Below, in pieces: positions 24,428 to 31,694 of a stretch of DNA of 54,330 bases. Location: positions 1 to 54,330 of the forward strand of contig JAUYCC010000050.1 in the NCBI GenBank assembly GCA_030692365.1, in the 5' to 3' direction. Made by a program: the position numbers and the translations under genes. Origin of the DNA: Pelolinea sp. GTDB taxonomy: Bacteria > Chloroflexota > Anaerolineae > Anaerolineales > Anaerolineaceae. Each line of letters begins with the position of its first letter. Position 1 is the stretch's first letter. The notes below the pieces were generated by a model. That model saw only the letters and a program-made list of their open reading frames with translations, ran no database searches and was not told the DNA's origin.

Positions 24428-25141
24428 TTACTTTGAAATGGTCGCGCCGCAAACGGGAATTACGTCTTTATTCTCTTTGCCGTTAAGCGGCAGGTTGAAA
24501 TAAGCGGATGGGTCAAGCGTGTTTTTGATATCCAGTTCATTCAAAAAGCGTCCGCTGCCGTTATCTTTGACAATGGAGAAATGAAGGTGCACTCCCACCG
24601 GGTGGTTGGGCGTGCCGGAATAATTGCCCTGATAACCGAGCAGCGTACCGGCTTTGACGAACACCTCACTGGTTTCCGGAGGAAATTCTGCGGTGATAAA
24701 CGACTTGCCGCTTTTATCCGCCATGTGGGTGTAATAGGTCCAGATCTGTTCGCCCGGGTGCAGCGGGTCAGACGGGACACGGATGATCAGGCTGGACTTC
24801 CAGTCTGCCAGGCGCGACAGGGTGCCGTCATACACGGCGTAAACCGCAGTAACGCCAGGTTCGCCGCCGCCAAAGATATCCAGCCCCTGATGGCTATGGC
24901 CAAGTCGGAAGGAATCGCCCCACAGGAAACCGATATAACCGTCGGTTGGGTTCTGGAAAGGGGCATCCGCGCAGCTCTGCTTTGCTGTCACAGCCCAATC
25001 GGGGTGCGCCTGTGGATCGCGCATCCATTCCGCGAAGTGCAAATAGCGGGCAGGGCGGAAAACAACCCGCACCACATAATACCCGGCCAGTAAAACCAGG
25101 CTGGCAACGAGCAGGAGGGCAAACGTTTTAGCCATTTTCAT
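24428..25141 (-). CDS. M23-family metallopeptidase (membrane-anchored)
   Basis: A 237-residue protein. A single N-terminal membrane helix (FALLLVASLVLLAGYYVVRV) places the rest outside. The M23 zinc motif is HSHQGLDIFGG (H and D ligands) plus HLHFSIV near the C-terminus. M23 enzymes cut peptidoglycan cross-bridges or regulate such cutting. A long segment between the motifs (DPLHPGEQIWTYYTHMAD) is normal for LytM domains. It is separated by 17 bases from miaB and probably co-transcribed. Confidence 0.86.
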   Translation of the reverse strand: MKMAKTFALLLVASLVLLAGYYVVRVVFRPARYLHFAEWMRDPQAHPDWAVTAKQSCADAPFQNPTDGYIGFLWGDSFRLGHSHQGLDIFGGGEPGVTAVYAVYDGTLSRLADWKSSLIIRVPSDPLHPGEQIWTYYTHMADKSGKSFITAEFPPETSEVFVKAGTLLGYQGNYSGTPNHPVGVHLHFSIVKDNGSGRFLNELDIKNTLDPSAYFNLPLNGKENKDVIPVCGATISK

Positions 25142-25158
25142 CGGAACAGGGAGAAATT

Positions 25159-26472
25159 TTACACCACAGCGATCATAGACCAGGGGCCGGTCCAGGTAAT
25201 GGCGGCATCGCGCACCTGCCCACGCAGGTCTTGGGCGCTTTCCGCGAAGACCAGTTTGTTAGTAGACGTGCGCCCGCGCCAGCGGCCTTTGTTCTTTTCT
25301 TCAAATAACACCGGCACTTTGGTGCCAAGATAAGCCTGATTGATCTCGCTGGTGATGCGCTCCTGAAGATCTTCTATTACGCGAAAGCGGCGCATCTTTT
25401 CTTCATCCGGTACATCATCCGCCATGGTGCGCGCCGAAAGCGTGCCCGGGCGCGGTGAATAGCGTGCCACGTGGGTCATATCCGGGCGCAAGGCTTTGAG
25501 CGCTTCCACGGAATGTTCAAATTGCGCTTCGCTTTCACCCGGAAATCCGACGATCAGGTCGGTGGCAATTGAAACAGTACTGAAGCGGGCGCGGATCTTT
25601 TCCACGATGCGCAGAAATTGTTCAACCGAATAACCGCGGCGCATATTCCGCAGCACTGCGTCATCCCCTGCCTGAATGGGCAGCTCAAAATGCGGCATTA
25701 CCTTGGGGAGTTCATCCACAGCGTCTAACAATTCCTCACTCATCCAATTGGGGTGTGAGGTCAGAAAGCGGATTCGCTCCAGGCTGTCTATCCGGTTCAG
25801 GTCGCGCAGCAAACTGCTGAGCGAAGGCGTGCCTGGCAGGTCAAGGCCGTAACGGTCAATAATTTGGCCTAACAGGGTGATCTCTTTCACGCCCTGCGCG
25901 GCAAGTGACCTGGCGTCCGCGAGCACTTCCTGCGGGGGGCGGCTGATCTCCTGGCCGCGGCGCAGCGGGATAACGCAGTAAGCGCAGGCGTGCGAGCAGC
26001 CAAATACCACCGGCAGCAGCGCGGAGACCATGCGTCCCTTGCGGGAATCCGGCAGGGTGTAAGCGAAATCGGCATCCAGGATATCCTCGATTTGCCGCTC
26101 GCGGTCAAGGACCTGCTGCCTTGTTAAACCGCTGAGAAAATCAATTAACGGGTGGGGGTCGGAGGGCTGGGAAAACACATCCACATAAGGGTAGCGTTCT
26201 TTCATCTCAGCCGCACCGCGGATACCCACCAGGCAGCCCATCAAGTTAAGAACCAGGTTGGGATTTTTCATTTTGAGCGCTTTAAGTGAGGTCAGTCGGC
26301 CAATCGCTTTATCTTCCGCGCTCTGGCGCACCACACAGGTATTCAATACCACCACATCCGACTCTTCCGCTCTAAGTGAAGCGCTGTAACCGAGCTTTTC
26401 CAACGCGGCAGCCACGCGCAATGAATCCGCGGCGTTCATTTGGCAGCCTTCCGTCCAGATGTGATATTTCAC
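25159..26472 (-). CDS. miaB: tRNA-2-methylthio-N6-isopentenyladenosine-37 synthase MiaB-like
   Basis: About 437 residues from the GTG at 26472. UPF0004 domain cysteines lie in TEGCQMN, NTCVVR and MGCLVG. The radical-SAM motif is CSHACAYC, and a C-terminal TRAM domain ends the protein (VPVLFEEKNKGRWRGRT). It adds a methylthio group to A37 of tRNAs. MiaB is favoured over MtaB or RimO by the GCQMN start. An upstream ATG at 26520 would sit before the promoter; TATAAT lies seven bases ahead of the GTG, so a leaderless start at 26472 is preferred. Confidence 0.88.
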   Translation of the reverse strand: MKYHIWTEGCQMNAADSLRVAAALEKLGYSASLRAEESDVVVLNTCVVRQSAEDKAIGRLTSLKALKMKNPNLVLNLMGCLVGIRGAAEMKERYPYVDVFSQPSDPHPLIDFLSGLTRQQVLDRERQIEDILDADFAYTLPDSRKGRMVSALLPVVFGCSHACAYCVIPLRRGQEISRPPQEVLADARSLAAQGVKEITLLGQIIDRYGLDLPGTPSLSSLLRDLNRIDSLERIRFLTSHPNWMSEELLDAVDELPKVMPHFELPIQAGDDAVLRNMRRGYSVEQFLRIVEKIRARFSTVSIATDLIVGFPGESEAQFEHSVEALKALRPDMTHVARYSPRPGTLSARTMADDVPDEEKMRRFRVIEDLQERITSEINQAYLGTKVPVLFEEKNKGRWRGRTSTNKLVFAESAQDLRGQVRDAAITWTGPWSMIAVV

Positions 26473-26479
26473 GCCCGCG

Positions 26480-26507
26480 ATTATAACAGTGAATAAGACC
26501 AAAACAA
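26480..26507 (-). promoter_or_regulatory. Promoter of miaB (leaderless start)
   Basis: On the minus strand, TTGTTT (26502-26507), 16-base spacer, TATAAT (26480-26485), seven bases, then GTG. It is divergent from the promoter of the C39 gene; the two overlap little. Confidence 0.6.
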
Positions 26508-26513
26508 TCCGAT

Positions 26514-26542
26514 TAGGCATCCGGAATTGAGTGTGGTATTAT
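26514..26542 (+). promoter_or_regulatory. Promoter of the C39-like gene (leaderless start)
   Basis: TAGGCA (26514-26519), 17-base spacer, TATTAT (26537-26542), six bases, then ATG at 26549. The geometry is identical to the xseA promoter. Confidence 0.6.
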
Positions 26543-26548
26543 AGCGAA

Positions 26549-27841
26549 ATGCACAACCCCGATTTTTTGCCCTACCGGCGAGGAAAACGCCGATGGGGTT
26601 TACTACTTTTAGCCGCTTTTACGGTCCTAGCTATCCTTGGACTGGCGCTTTTTCAGATTCCGAGGATCAACCGGGCGGTCACCTGGCGCATGGATATCGC
26701 GCTAACCTACGCGCGCATGCTGCTCCACCCGGTCAGCAAACTGCCCACCCCGGCCGTAAGCGTGCAATCCGGCGGGGCGTTGGCCACAGAGACTCCGCTC
26801 CCCGCCACAGAAACCCCGGAACCTACTGCTACGCCGCTCTACACACCCACACCGACCCTGGTGCCGACACCCATCCCCGAACGAGTCCAATTGACGCCGC
26901 CGGCATACGATGAAACGAGTGACAAGCAGGACTGGAATAACTGCGGACCAGCTACGCTGGCGCTCTACCTGCGCTATTACGGCTGGAAAGGCGATCAATT
27001 TGATATTTCAGATGTCATCAAACCCACAAAGGATGACCGCAACGTAAATGTGGACGAACTGGTGTATTACGTGCGCACCCAATCAGGCTGGCTGAACGCG
27101 GAGTTCCGCGTGGGCGGCGACCTGGATACATTAAAGAAGCTCATTGCCGCTGGCGTCCCGGTGATGATTGAGGAAACCTTTAAAACAGACCGGCAGTACT
27201 GGCCGGATGACGACCGCTGGGCGGGGCATTACTTGCTGGTGACCGGTTATGACGACGCCGCGCAGCAGTTCACCGTGCATGACAGCGAGATCGGCCCCAA
27301 CCAGAAGATCCCCTACGCAGAGTTGGACAAAAACTGGCAGTCCTTTAACCGCGTTTACATCATGGCTTTCCCCGCGGAGATGCAAAGCACGCTTGAAAGC
27401 GTTTTGGGCGAAAACTGGGATGTGGAAACCAATCGCCAAAACACGCTTAAGGCATCCGAGCAGGAAACAATTTCTGACCCGGAAAATGCCTTTGCCTGGT
27501 TCAACTACGGCACCAACCTGACCTACTTCGAGCGCTACAACGATGCCGCGTTAGCTTATGACACTGCCCGCACCATCGGGCTGCCGGGGCGCATGCTGCG
27601 CTACCAGTTTGGACCTTTCATCTCTTACTTCCATTCCCTGCGCACCGATGACCTGATGGCGCTGACCAAATTCGCGCTGGAAATTACGCGTACATCTGAA
27701 GAAGCCATGCTGTGGCGCGGTTGGGGCTTCTACCGCCAGGGTAATAAGGAAGACGCTCTCAACCTGTTCCGCGCGGCGCTGAAAATTCAGCCGGAATATC
27801 AGGATGCGTTCTACGCCATTGATTACGTGACGAATAACTGA
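26549..27841 (+). CDS. C39-family cysteine peptidase-like protein with TPR repeats
   Basis: About 430 residues from ATG 26549 (the GTG 18 bases upstream lies within the promoter). A membrane helix near 17-38 is followed by a Thr/Pro-rich linker, so the rest is outside. The C39-like domain has the catalytic Cys in WNNCGPATLALYLRYYG and His in GHYLLVTGYDD. C-terminal TPR-like repeats follow (DPENAFAWFNYGTNLTYFERY; WRGWGFYRQGNKEDALNLFRAALKI). It may bind or cut peptides at the surface. The HAD gene follows after 10 bases. Confidence 0.82.
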   Translation: MHNPDFLPYRRGKRRWGLLLLAAFTVLAILGLALFQIPRINRAVTWRMDIALTYARMLLHPVSKLPTPAVSVQSGGALATETPLPATETPEPTATPLYTPTPTLVPTPIPERVQLTPPAYDETSDKQDWNNCGPATLALYLRYYGWKGDQFDISDVIKPTKDDRNVNVDELVYYVRTQSGWLNAEFRVGGDLDTLKKLIAAGVPVMIEETFKTDRQYWPDDDRWAGHYLLVTGYDDAAQQFTVHDSEIGPNQKIPYAELDKNWQSFNRVYIMAFPAEMQSTLESVLGENWDVETNRQNTLKASEQETISDPENAFAWFNYGTNLTYFERYNDAALAYDTARTIGLPGRMLRYQFGPFISYFHSLRTDDLMALTKFALEITRTSEEAMLWRGWGFYRQGNKEDALNLFRAALKIQPEYQDAFYAIDYVTNN

Positions 27842-27851
27842 GGAAATAGCC

Positions 27852-28535
27852 ATGGCTCTGGATGCCGCGAAGATTCATGCAGTCCTCTTTGATATAGACG
27901 GGACGCTCAGCGACACCGATGACCAGATGATGAAACAGGCGGAAGTGGTGTTAAGACCCTTCCGCCTGTTTTTGGATGACCACAAGCAGCAGGCAGCCGC
28001 GCGCTGGCTGGTGATGGCGGCGGAATCGCCGGGAAATTATCTGTACAACATGGCGGACCGCTTTGACCTGGACAGCCTTTTCATCAAATTACTGGACTGG
28101 CGCACCCGCAACCGGTGGCACAGGCTGAAAGAGTACTGGCTCATTCCGGGGGTGGGTGAGATGTTGAAAATACTCGCTGCCAGGCTCCCGTTGGGAGTGG
28201 TCAGCGCCCGCGATGAACGCTCCAGCCTGGCCTTCATTAATCAATTTGATTTGTCCGGTCTTTTCAATGTGGTGGTCACCTCGCAGTCCGTCCGCCATAC
28301 CAAACCCTTCCCTGATCCAATGCTTTTCGCGGCTGAAAGGCTGAATATCCTTCCCGAGCACTGCCTGATGGTGGGCGATACTACGGTGGATATACGCGCG
28401 GCAAGGCTGGCCGGGATGCAGTCGGTGGGGGTGTTATGTGGTTTTGGAAGAGAAAAAGGATTGCGGCGGGCAGGCGCGGATTTAATTCTGCAATCTACTG
28501 CTGATCTTCCGGATGCGCTGGGATTTGAAATTTAG
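27852..28535 (+). CDS. HAD-superfamily phosphatase
   Basis: A 227-residue protein with the four HAD motifs: DIDGTLSDTD (motif I), VVSARDERS (II), KPFPDPMLFAAERL (III) and MVGDTTVDIRAARLAGM (IV). The helical cap after motif I is that of phosphoglycolate phosphatase- or pyrophosphatase-type enzymes. The substrate is not known. GAGGA lies 9 bases before the ATG, and the gene is co-transcribed with the C39-like gene. Confidence 0.88.
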   Translation: MALDAAKIHAVLFDIDGTLSDTDDQMMKQAEVVLRPFRLFLDDHKQQAAARWLVMAAESPGNYLYNMADRFDLDSLFIKLLDWRTRNRWHRLKEYWLIPGVGEMLKILAARLPLGVVSARDERSSLAFINQFDLSGLFNVVVTSQSVRHTKPFPDPMLFAAERLNILPEHCLMVGDTTVDIRAARLAGMQSVGVLCGFGREKGLRRAGADLILQSTADLPDALGFEI

Positions 28536-28849
28536 GCCGGGAGAATTACCTTTTGCTGCCCGTCAGGTACTTCAAATACCTGTACCTGGAGACCGACTAT
28601 CACACTGAGGATTTCTGCCTTAATAGTTTCTATCACGTTGCCCATAGCAGCCGCAAGACCGTTCTGCACCGCAGCCTTATGCGGGAGCATAAGGCGCAGG
28701 CACTTGCACAGAGCGCAGCGCGCTGTACCCCACCATCAGCGACCTCAAAGAGCTGCAAGGTGGGGTATTATCGTGAAGTGCCCGGATGGGCAAACAAACT
28801 GCGACTATCGGAAGTCCCCACAGGGGAAACCTGCTGATTCGAAGTCAGT
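28536..28849. other. Non-coding stretch before the IS110 element
   Basis: No supported gene. It has several hairpins: CAGGTA/TACCTG near 28571-28588, CCCCACC/GGTGGGG near 28729-28767, GCCC/GGGC near 28779-28790, and CTGCTGA/TCAGTAG (28831-28851), whose 7-base loop TTCGAAG resembles a tRNA loop. This is probably the left part of the sequence the IS110 element inserted into, and may itself be the end of an older mobile element. Confidence 0.35.
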
Positions 28850-28866
28850 AGATACCGTCTTATTTG

Positions 28867-29850
28867 TCAAGCCATACACACCTCTTTTAGGGCAAATTCA
28901 GGGTCAAAAGTGCTATCCGTCTTGATGACCCCATAAGCCAGGACCAACAACTTTCTCATGGCAGCACCTACCACCGCCATCTTGGATAAACCTCTATCCG
29001 TCAAACGCTGACAAAACGCACGGATGATCGGGTTGTGGTTCTTGGCCACAATGGCAGGCAAATACAAGGCATGGCGCAGGTTGCCGTTGCCGGTTTTGGA
29101 CAATCTGGTTTTTCTGTAAACCGACGAACCCGACTGATACTGCCTGGGGTTCAAGCCCGCGTAAGCCGTCAACTGGCGGGCATTTCTGAAATCATGAAAG
29201 TCACGGATCTCGGCCAGCAATCTGGCAGCGGTCAATTCCCCGATGCCGGGGATGGATATCAGCAGGGCACTGTGGTGTTTGAGCTGCGGGTCCTACTGGA
29301 TGTGCTTGTGAATGGCAGCTCGCAAGGTCTTGATTTTCTCATCCAGCCAGGTAAGGTACTCCAGCCGCATGCTTTCCACCAGTGGGTCACTGGCCATGAA
29401 TTCCATACGGTTGCGCTCCTGCTGCCGCATAGCCTTGAGGTCATCCAGACAGTGCACCATTTCCTTCAACGCCTTGAAAACAGGCTTTGGCGGGCTCCAC
29501 AGGGCTATTTTTTCCTTTTGGCAGAACTCCGCGATCAATAAGGCGTCTGCTTTATCGGTCTTATTGCGTTTCAGACGGCTGGTGGCATATGCCTTGATGC
29601 GCGCCGGGTTGACGATGCTGACATCATATCCGCACAGATACAAATACTCAGCCGCAGCATATCCATACTGCCCGGTGGCTTCCAGGCAGATATGCACTTG
29701 CTCACAACCCTTGGCTTGTAACCAGCTGGATAAATACTCAAAGCCTGCCAGGTTATTCTCAACCACTTGATAATGTTTCTGTTCCGGGTGTAGTAAAACC
29801 ACATCCAGGTTGTGTTTGGAGACATCCATACCCACGATAGATTGCGTCAT
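28867..29850 (-). pseudogene. IS110-family transposase, interrupted by an in-frame TAG
   Basis: The N-terminal DEDD domain begins MTQSIVGMDVSKHNLDVVLL, with CLEATGQYGYAAAEYL and NKTDKADALLIAEF. The C-terminal Tnp20-type domain has SIPGIGELTAARLLAEI and YAGLNPRQYQSGSS, with the catalytic-type Ser pair. Between them the frame meets TAG at 29293-29295 (HKHIQ-stop-DPQLKHHSALL) with no shift, so a single base change would restore about 327 residues. It starts at ATG 29850 with AGAGGTG ahead. The domain order matches RNA-guided IS110 recombinases. Probably inactive unless the stop is read through. Confidence 0.85.
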
Positions 29851-29939
29851 CTTGTCACCTCTCTGATAAACTTGATGTAAGGGCACTGGTTGAACGATTG
29901 CATATGGGATCAACCTTGTGAATGCAAGCTCATTTCTGA

Positions 29940-30087
29940 GTGTGTCAGAAAGGCTTCAGATACCGTCCGATCTCTATGCAGATCTCAGTCAAGGGACCTT
30001 ATCTACTGATCGGGCTTTATGCCTGAAGGTTCGGGTCGGATTCACCTTGACCGGTAACAACTGGTGCCTTTAACCTTTCTAACACAC
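29940..30087 (-). ncRNA. Candidate bridge RNA of the IS110 element
   Basis: Lies upstream of the transposase, where IS110-group bridge RNAs are made. A 14-bp basal stem (30074-30087 with 29940-29953, one wobble pair) encloses an 8-bp stem (30045-30052 with 29987-29994). The loop carries TCAGTAGATA (minus 30009-30000), exactly complementary to the element-target junction strand TATCTACTGA (minus 28854-28845). It also carries GACGGTATCT (minus 29967-29958), identical to the element right end at minus 28859-28850 and ending in the CT core. These fit a right-target guide and a left-donor guide. The other two guides are not clear. Confidence 0.55.
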
Positions 30088-30103
30088 CTGTTATTAAAGA
30101 TAC

Positions 30104-30134
30104 AAGGTTCAGGGTTCGATTCCCTGGTGCGTCA
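30104..30134 (+). other. 3' half of a tRNA-like sequence
   Basis: T-arm CAGGG-TTCGATT-CCCTG (30110-30126) is preceded by an AAGGTT variable-loop-like segment and followed by a 7-base acceptor strand GTGCGTC and discriminator A (30134), then a T-rich run. No matching 5' acceptor (GACGCAC) was found nearby. It may be a tRNA gene cut by the IS110 element or an att-site remnant of an older integration. Confidence 0.55.
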
Positions 30135-30196
30135 TTTTCTTTTTTAAATAGTTGGTTATTAAAGTCATCCAGTATATTGTTAAAGAAAAAATTAGC

Positions 30197-30276
30197 TACC
30201 CAGCCTTCTGGTGACCTGTAGTCACCGATGGCAGGGTACTTGCGCCTTTTGCACCCGTAAAAGGCTTCGGTGTTGC
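30197..30276 (+). ncRNA. Unidentified structured RNA candidate with a pseudoknot
   Basis: A helix with outer pairs TACCC/GGGTA and GCC/GGC surrounds hairpin GGTGAC-CTGTA-GTCACC (30210-30226). Next comes hairpin GCCTTTT (30244-30250) / AAAAGGC (30259-30265), whose loop bases GCACC (30251-30255) can pair with GGTGT (30269-30273), forming an H-type pseudoknot. I do not recognise the family. The flanking sequence, 30135-30413, contains no gene. Confidence 0.4.
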
Positions 30277-30413
30277 ATCACTCTAAATACATTTTTTGTA
30301 CGGTTAATCTTCGATTGATACAAGAATAAAATTGGGACTCAGATTTTTAGGCTGATTATCAGTCTTAAACAGAGAAATATTATTTAAAATTATTCAGAAG
30401 TAAGTTAGCTGAA

Positions 30414-31481
30414 TTCAACTAGCAAGTGCAACTTGAATATTTTAACATTACTGTAGAGGGTGAATCAAACCCCAGGCATTTTCTCGGTCGTTGGTTAAGG
30501 CGATGGATCGCAAAAGAGATGTCTTGTTCAGATATCAGTGAGAAATCACTGCCTTTTTGAAAATATTGTCTAATCAAGCCATTCGTGTTTTCATTTGTAC
30601 CTCTTTCCCAAGCAGCATAAGGATGGGCAAAGAATATCTGTGCTTGCAGTTCCCGAGCAATTCTCTGGTGATCAGCGAATTCTTTGCCGTTATCGCAGGT
30701 GATGGTGTGTACCGGATAAGGTCGCAACAATTCAATCAAAGCATTTCCAACCTCCTGGCTGGTCTTATGGCTCACTTTGCGCAGCAAAGTAAAACGGGAC
30801 TTGCGCTCTGTTGCAGTTACAATGGCTTGCTGCTTCTTCCGTCCAAAAATGGTGTCCACTTCCCAATCCCCCAGCCGATCACGCTCATTGACAACCTCAG
30901 GACGCTCTTCAATGCTCACCCGGCCAGGTATACAGCCTCTGCGGTCATATTTACCGTAGCGTTTACGCCTTTTTTTCCCTGGACTGCCCTCCAGGGCAGG
31001 CCGGCAGCGCAGGTGTTGAAACAGATTTCCTCCATTCCTCTTGTCCTGAAAAACATGCTGATAGATCCATTCGTGGCTCACTTGTATTCCTTGAGCATCC
31101 AGAAGACGGGTATGGATTTGCTCAGGGCTCCAATCCTGGCAAACCAGACCCTCAATCATTTCCCAATCTTCCTGGCTGAGACGTGGAATAGCTTTATCAC
31201 GACGGCTCAGCGCCATTTGATGGGCTTGTCTGGGACGATAGCCTTTTTTACCGCGATTGCGCTTTACCTCCCGGCTGATGGTAGACTTGCTTTTACCTGT
31301 CATTTTGGCAATCGTGAATTGAGATTGCCCTGTTTTCAAAAGTGCATATATCTGGTATCGTTGTTCTTTGGTAAGCTGTGTGTAGTGCCTCATCAGTGCT
31401 CCCTTGACCAGGATTTCGGTGCTGATGATACTACCTCAGCTTACCGTTTTCCTGCCTTTAGTGTTGCACTTATGAGTTGAA
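30414..31481 (-). mobile_element. IS30-family insertion sequence
   Basis: Ends are 19-bp inverted repeats: TTCAACTAGCAAGTGCAAC (30414-30432), and at 31463-31481 the complement of TTCAACTCATAAGTGCAAC, with 16 of 19 bases matching. The element is about 1.07 kb, normal for IS30, and carries one intact transposase whose stop codon lies inside the left repeat. I could not confirm the short target duplication. Confidence 0.85.
30419..31393 (-). CDS. IS30-family transposase
   Basis: A 324-residue protein that appears intact. The N-terminal helix-turn-helix (YTQLTKEQRYQIYALLKTG, KSKSTISREVKRN) binds the ends. The DDE catalytic core shows GDWEVDTIFGR (D), ITCDNGKEF (D) and ERGTNENTNGLIRQYF (E). GGGAG lies before the ATG. 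Fully open frame and well-kept ends suggest recent insertion. It faces the same way as the IS110 transposase. Confidence 0.93.
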   Translation of the reverse strand: MRHYTQLTKEQRYQIYALLKTGQSQFTIAKMTGKSKSTISREVKRNRGKKGYRPRQAHQMALSRRDKAIPRLSQEDWEMIEGLVCQDWSPEQIHTRLLDAQGIQVSHEWIYQHVFQDKRNGGNLFQHLRCRPALEGSPGKKRRKRYGKYDRRGCIPGRVSIEERPEVVNERDRLGDWEVDTIFGRKKQQAIVTATERKSRFTLLRKVSHKTSQEVGNALIELLRPYPVHTITCDNGKEFADHQRIARELQAQIFFAHPYAAWERGTNENTNGLIRQYFQKGSDFSLISEQDISFAIHRLNQRPRKCLGFDSPSTVMLKYSSCTC

Positions 31482-31549
31482 CTTACGCTTGGCGATTTTA
31501 TCTTTGATGATATTAAAAAACATGTAAAAGCGGATTTCGCCTTTATGTC

Positions 31550-31654
31550 ATGTCTACAAATATTTGTTTAAGTAAAACCAGGTTGGAAGAACCTGCTCTA
31601 ACTTCTGTTCCTATACAGACCACCACACCCACCCCAATTGCGACTCCAAATTAA
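31550..31654 (+). pseudogene. Possible 3' remnant of a secreted protein gene
   Basis: A short open frame of 34 codons ends with LTSVPIQTTTPTPIATPN, a Pro/Thr-rich tail like those of exported proteins elsewhere in this window. No ribosome binding site or signal sequence precedes it. The IS30 element lies just upstream, so it may be what is left of a disrupted gene. This is weak evidence. The rest of 31482-31694 shows no gene. Confidence 0.2.
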
Positions 31655-31655
31655 A

Positions 31656-31684
31656 TAAAAAGAGCTGGCACAAAAAGTGCCAGC
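31656..31684. terminator. Terminator of the DUF362 operon (bidirectional)
   Basis: Stem GCTGGCAC (31664-31671) / GTGCCAGC (31677-31684) with a five-A loop. A/T-runs on both sides allow stopping in either direction. It ends the long minus-strand block. Confidence 0.85.
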
Positions 31685-31694
31685 CCTTTTTTGG

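Larger units (their letters stand above)
28850..30099 (-). mobile_element. IS110-family insertion sequence
   Basis: Bounds are inferred from the transposase and a shared hexamer. Both ends read AGATAC on the plus strand (28850-28855 and 30098-30103), compatible with the two-base CT core (AG on plus) used by IS110 elements. Taking the core as AG, the element is about 1.25 kb, with no terminal inverted repeats, as usual for this family. It holds a disrupted transposase and a long structured 5' non-coding end. On the right it adjoins a tRNA-like 3' half. Confidence 0.7.

Noticed and set aside
28831-28851. Complete tRNA gene with anticodon CGA at the hairpin
   Set aside because: The 7-base loop would allow it, but no D-arm or 5' acceptor strand matching GTGCGTC is present, and the variable region does not suit a serine tRNA.
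28553-28925. Two overlapping plus-strand frames (94 and 95 codons) before IS110
   Set aside because: No homology-like features, they overlap each other in different frames, and one runs into the IS110 element. The region looks non-coding and hairpin-rich.
30104-30300. tmRNA, including a permuted form
   Set aside because: A T-arm and pseudoknot are present, but I see no tag reading frame, no conserved 5' tmRNA sequence, and the order would be unusual.
30557-31480. Plus-strand open frame of 307 codons across IS30
   Set aside because: Antisense to the intact IS30 transposase; no motif or ribosome binding site supports it.
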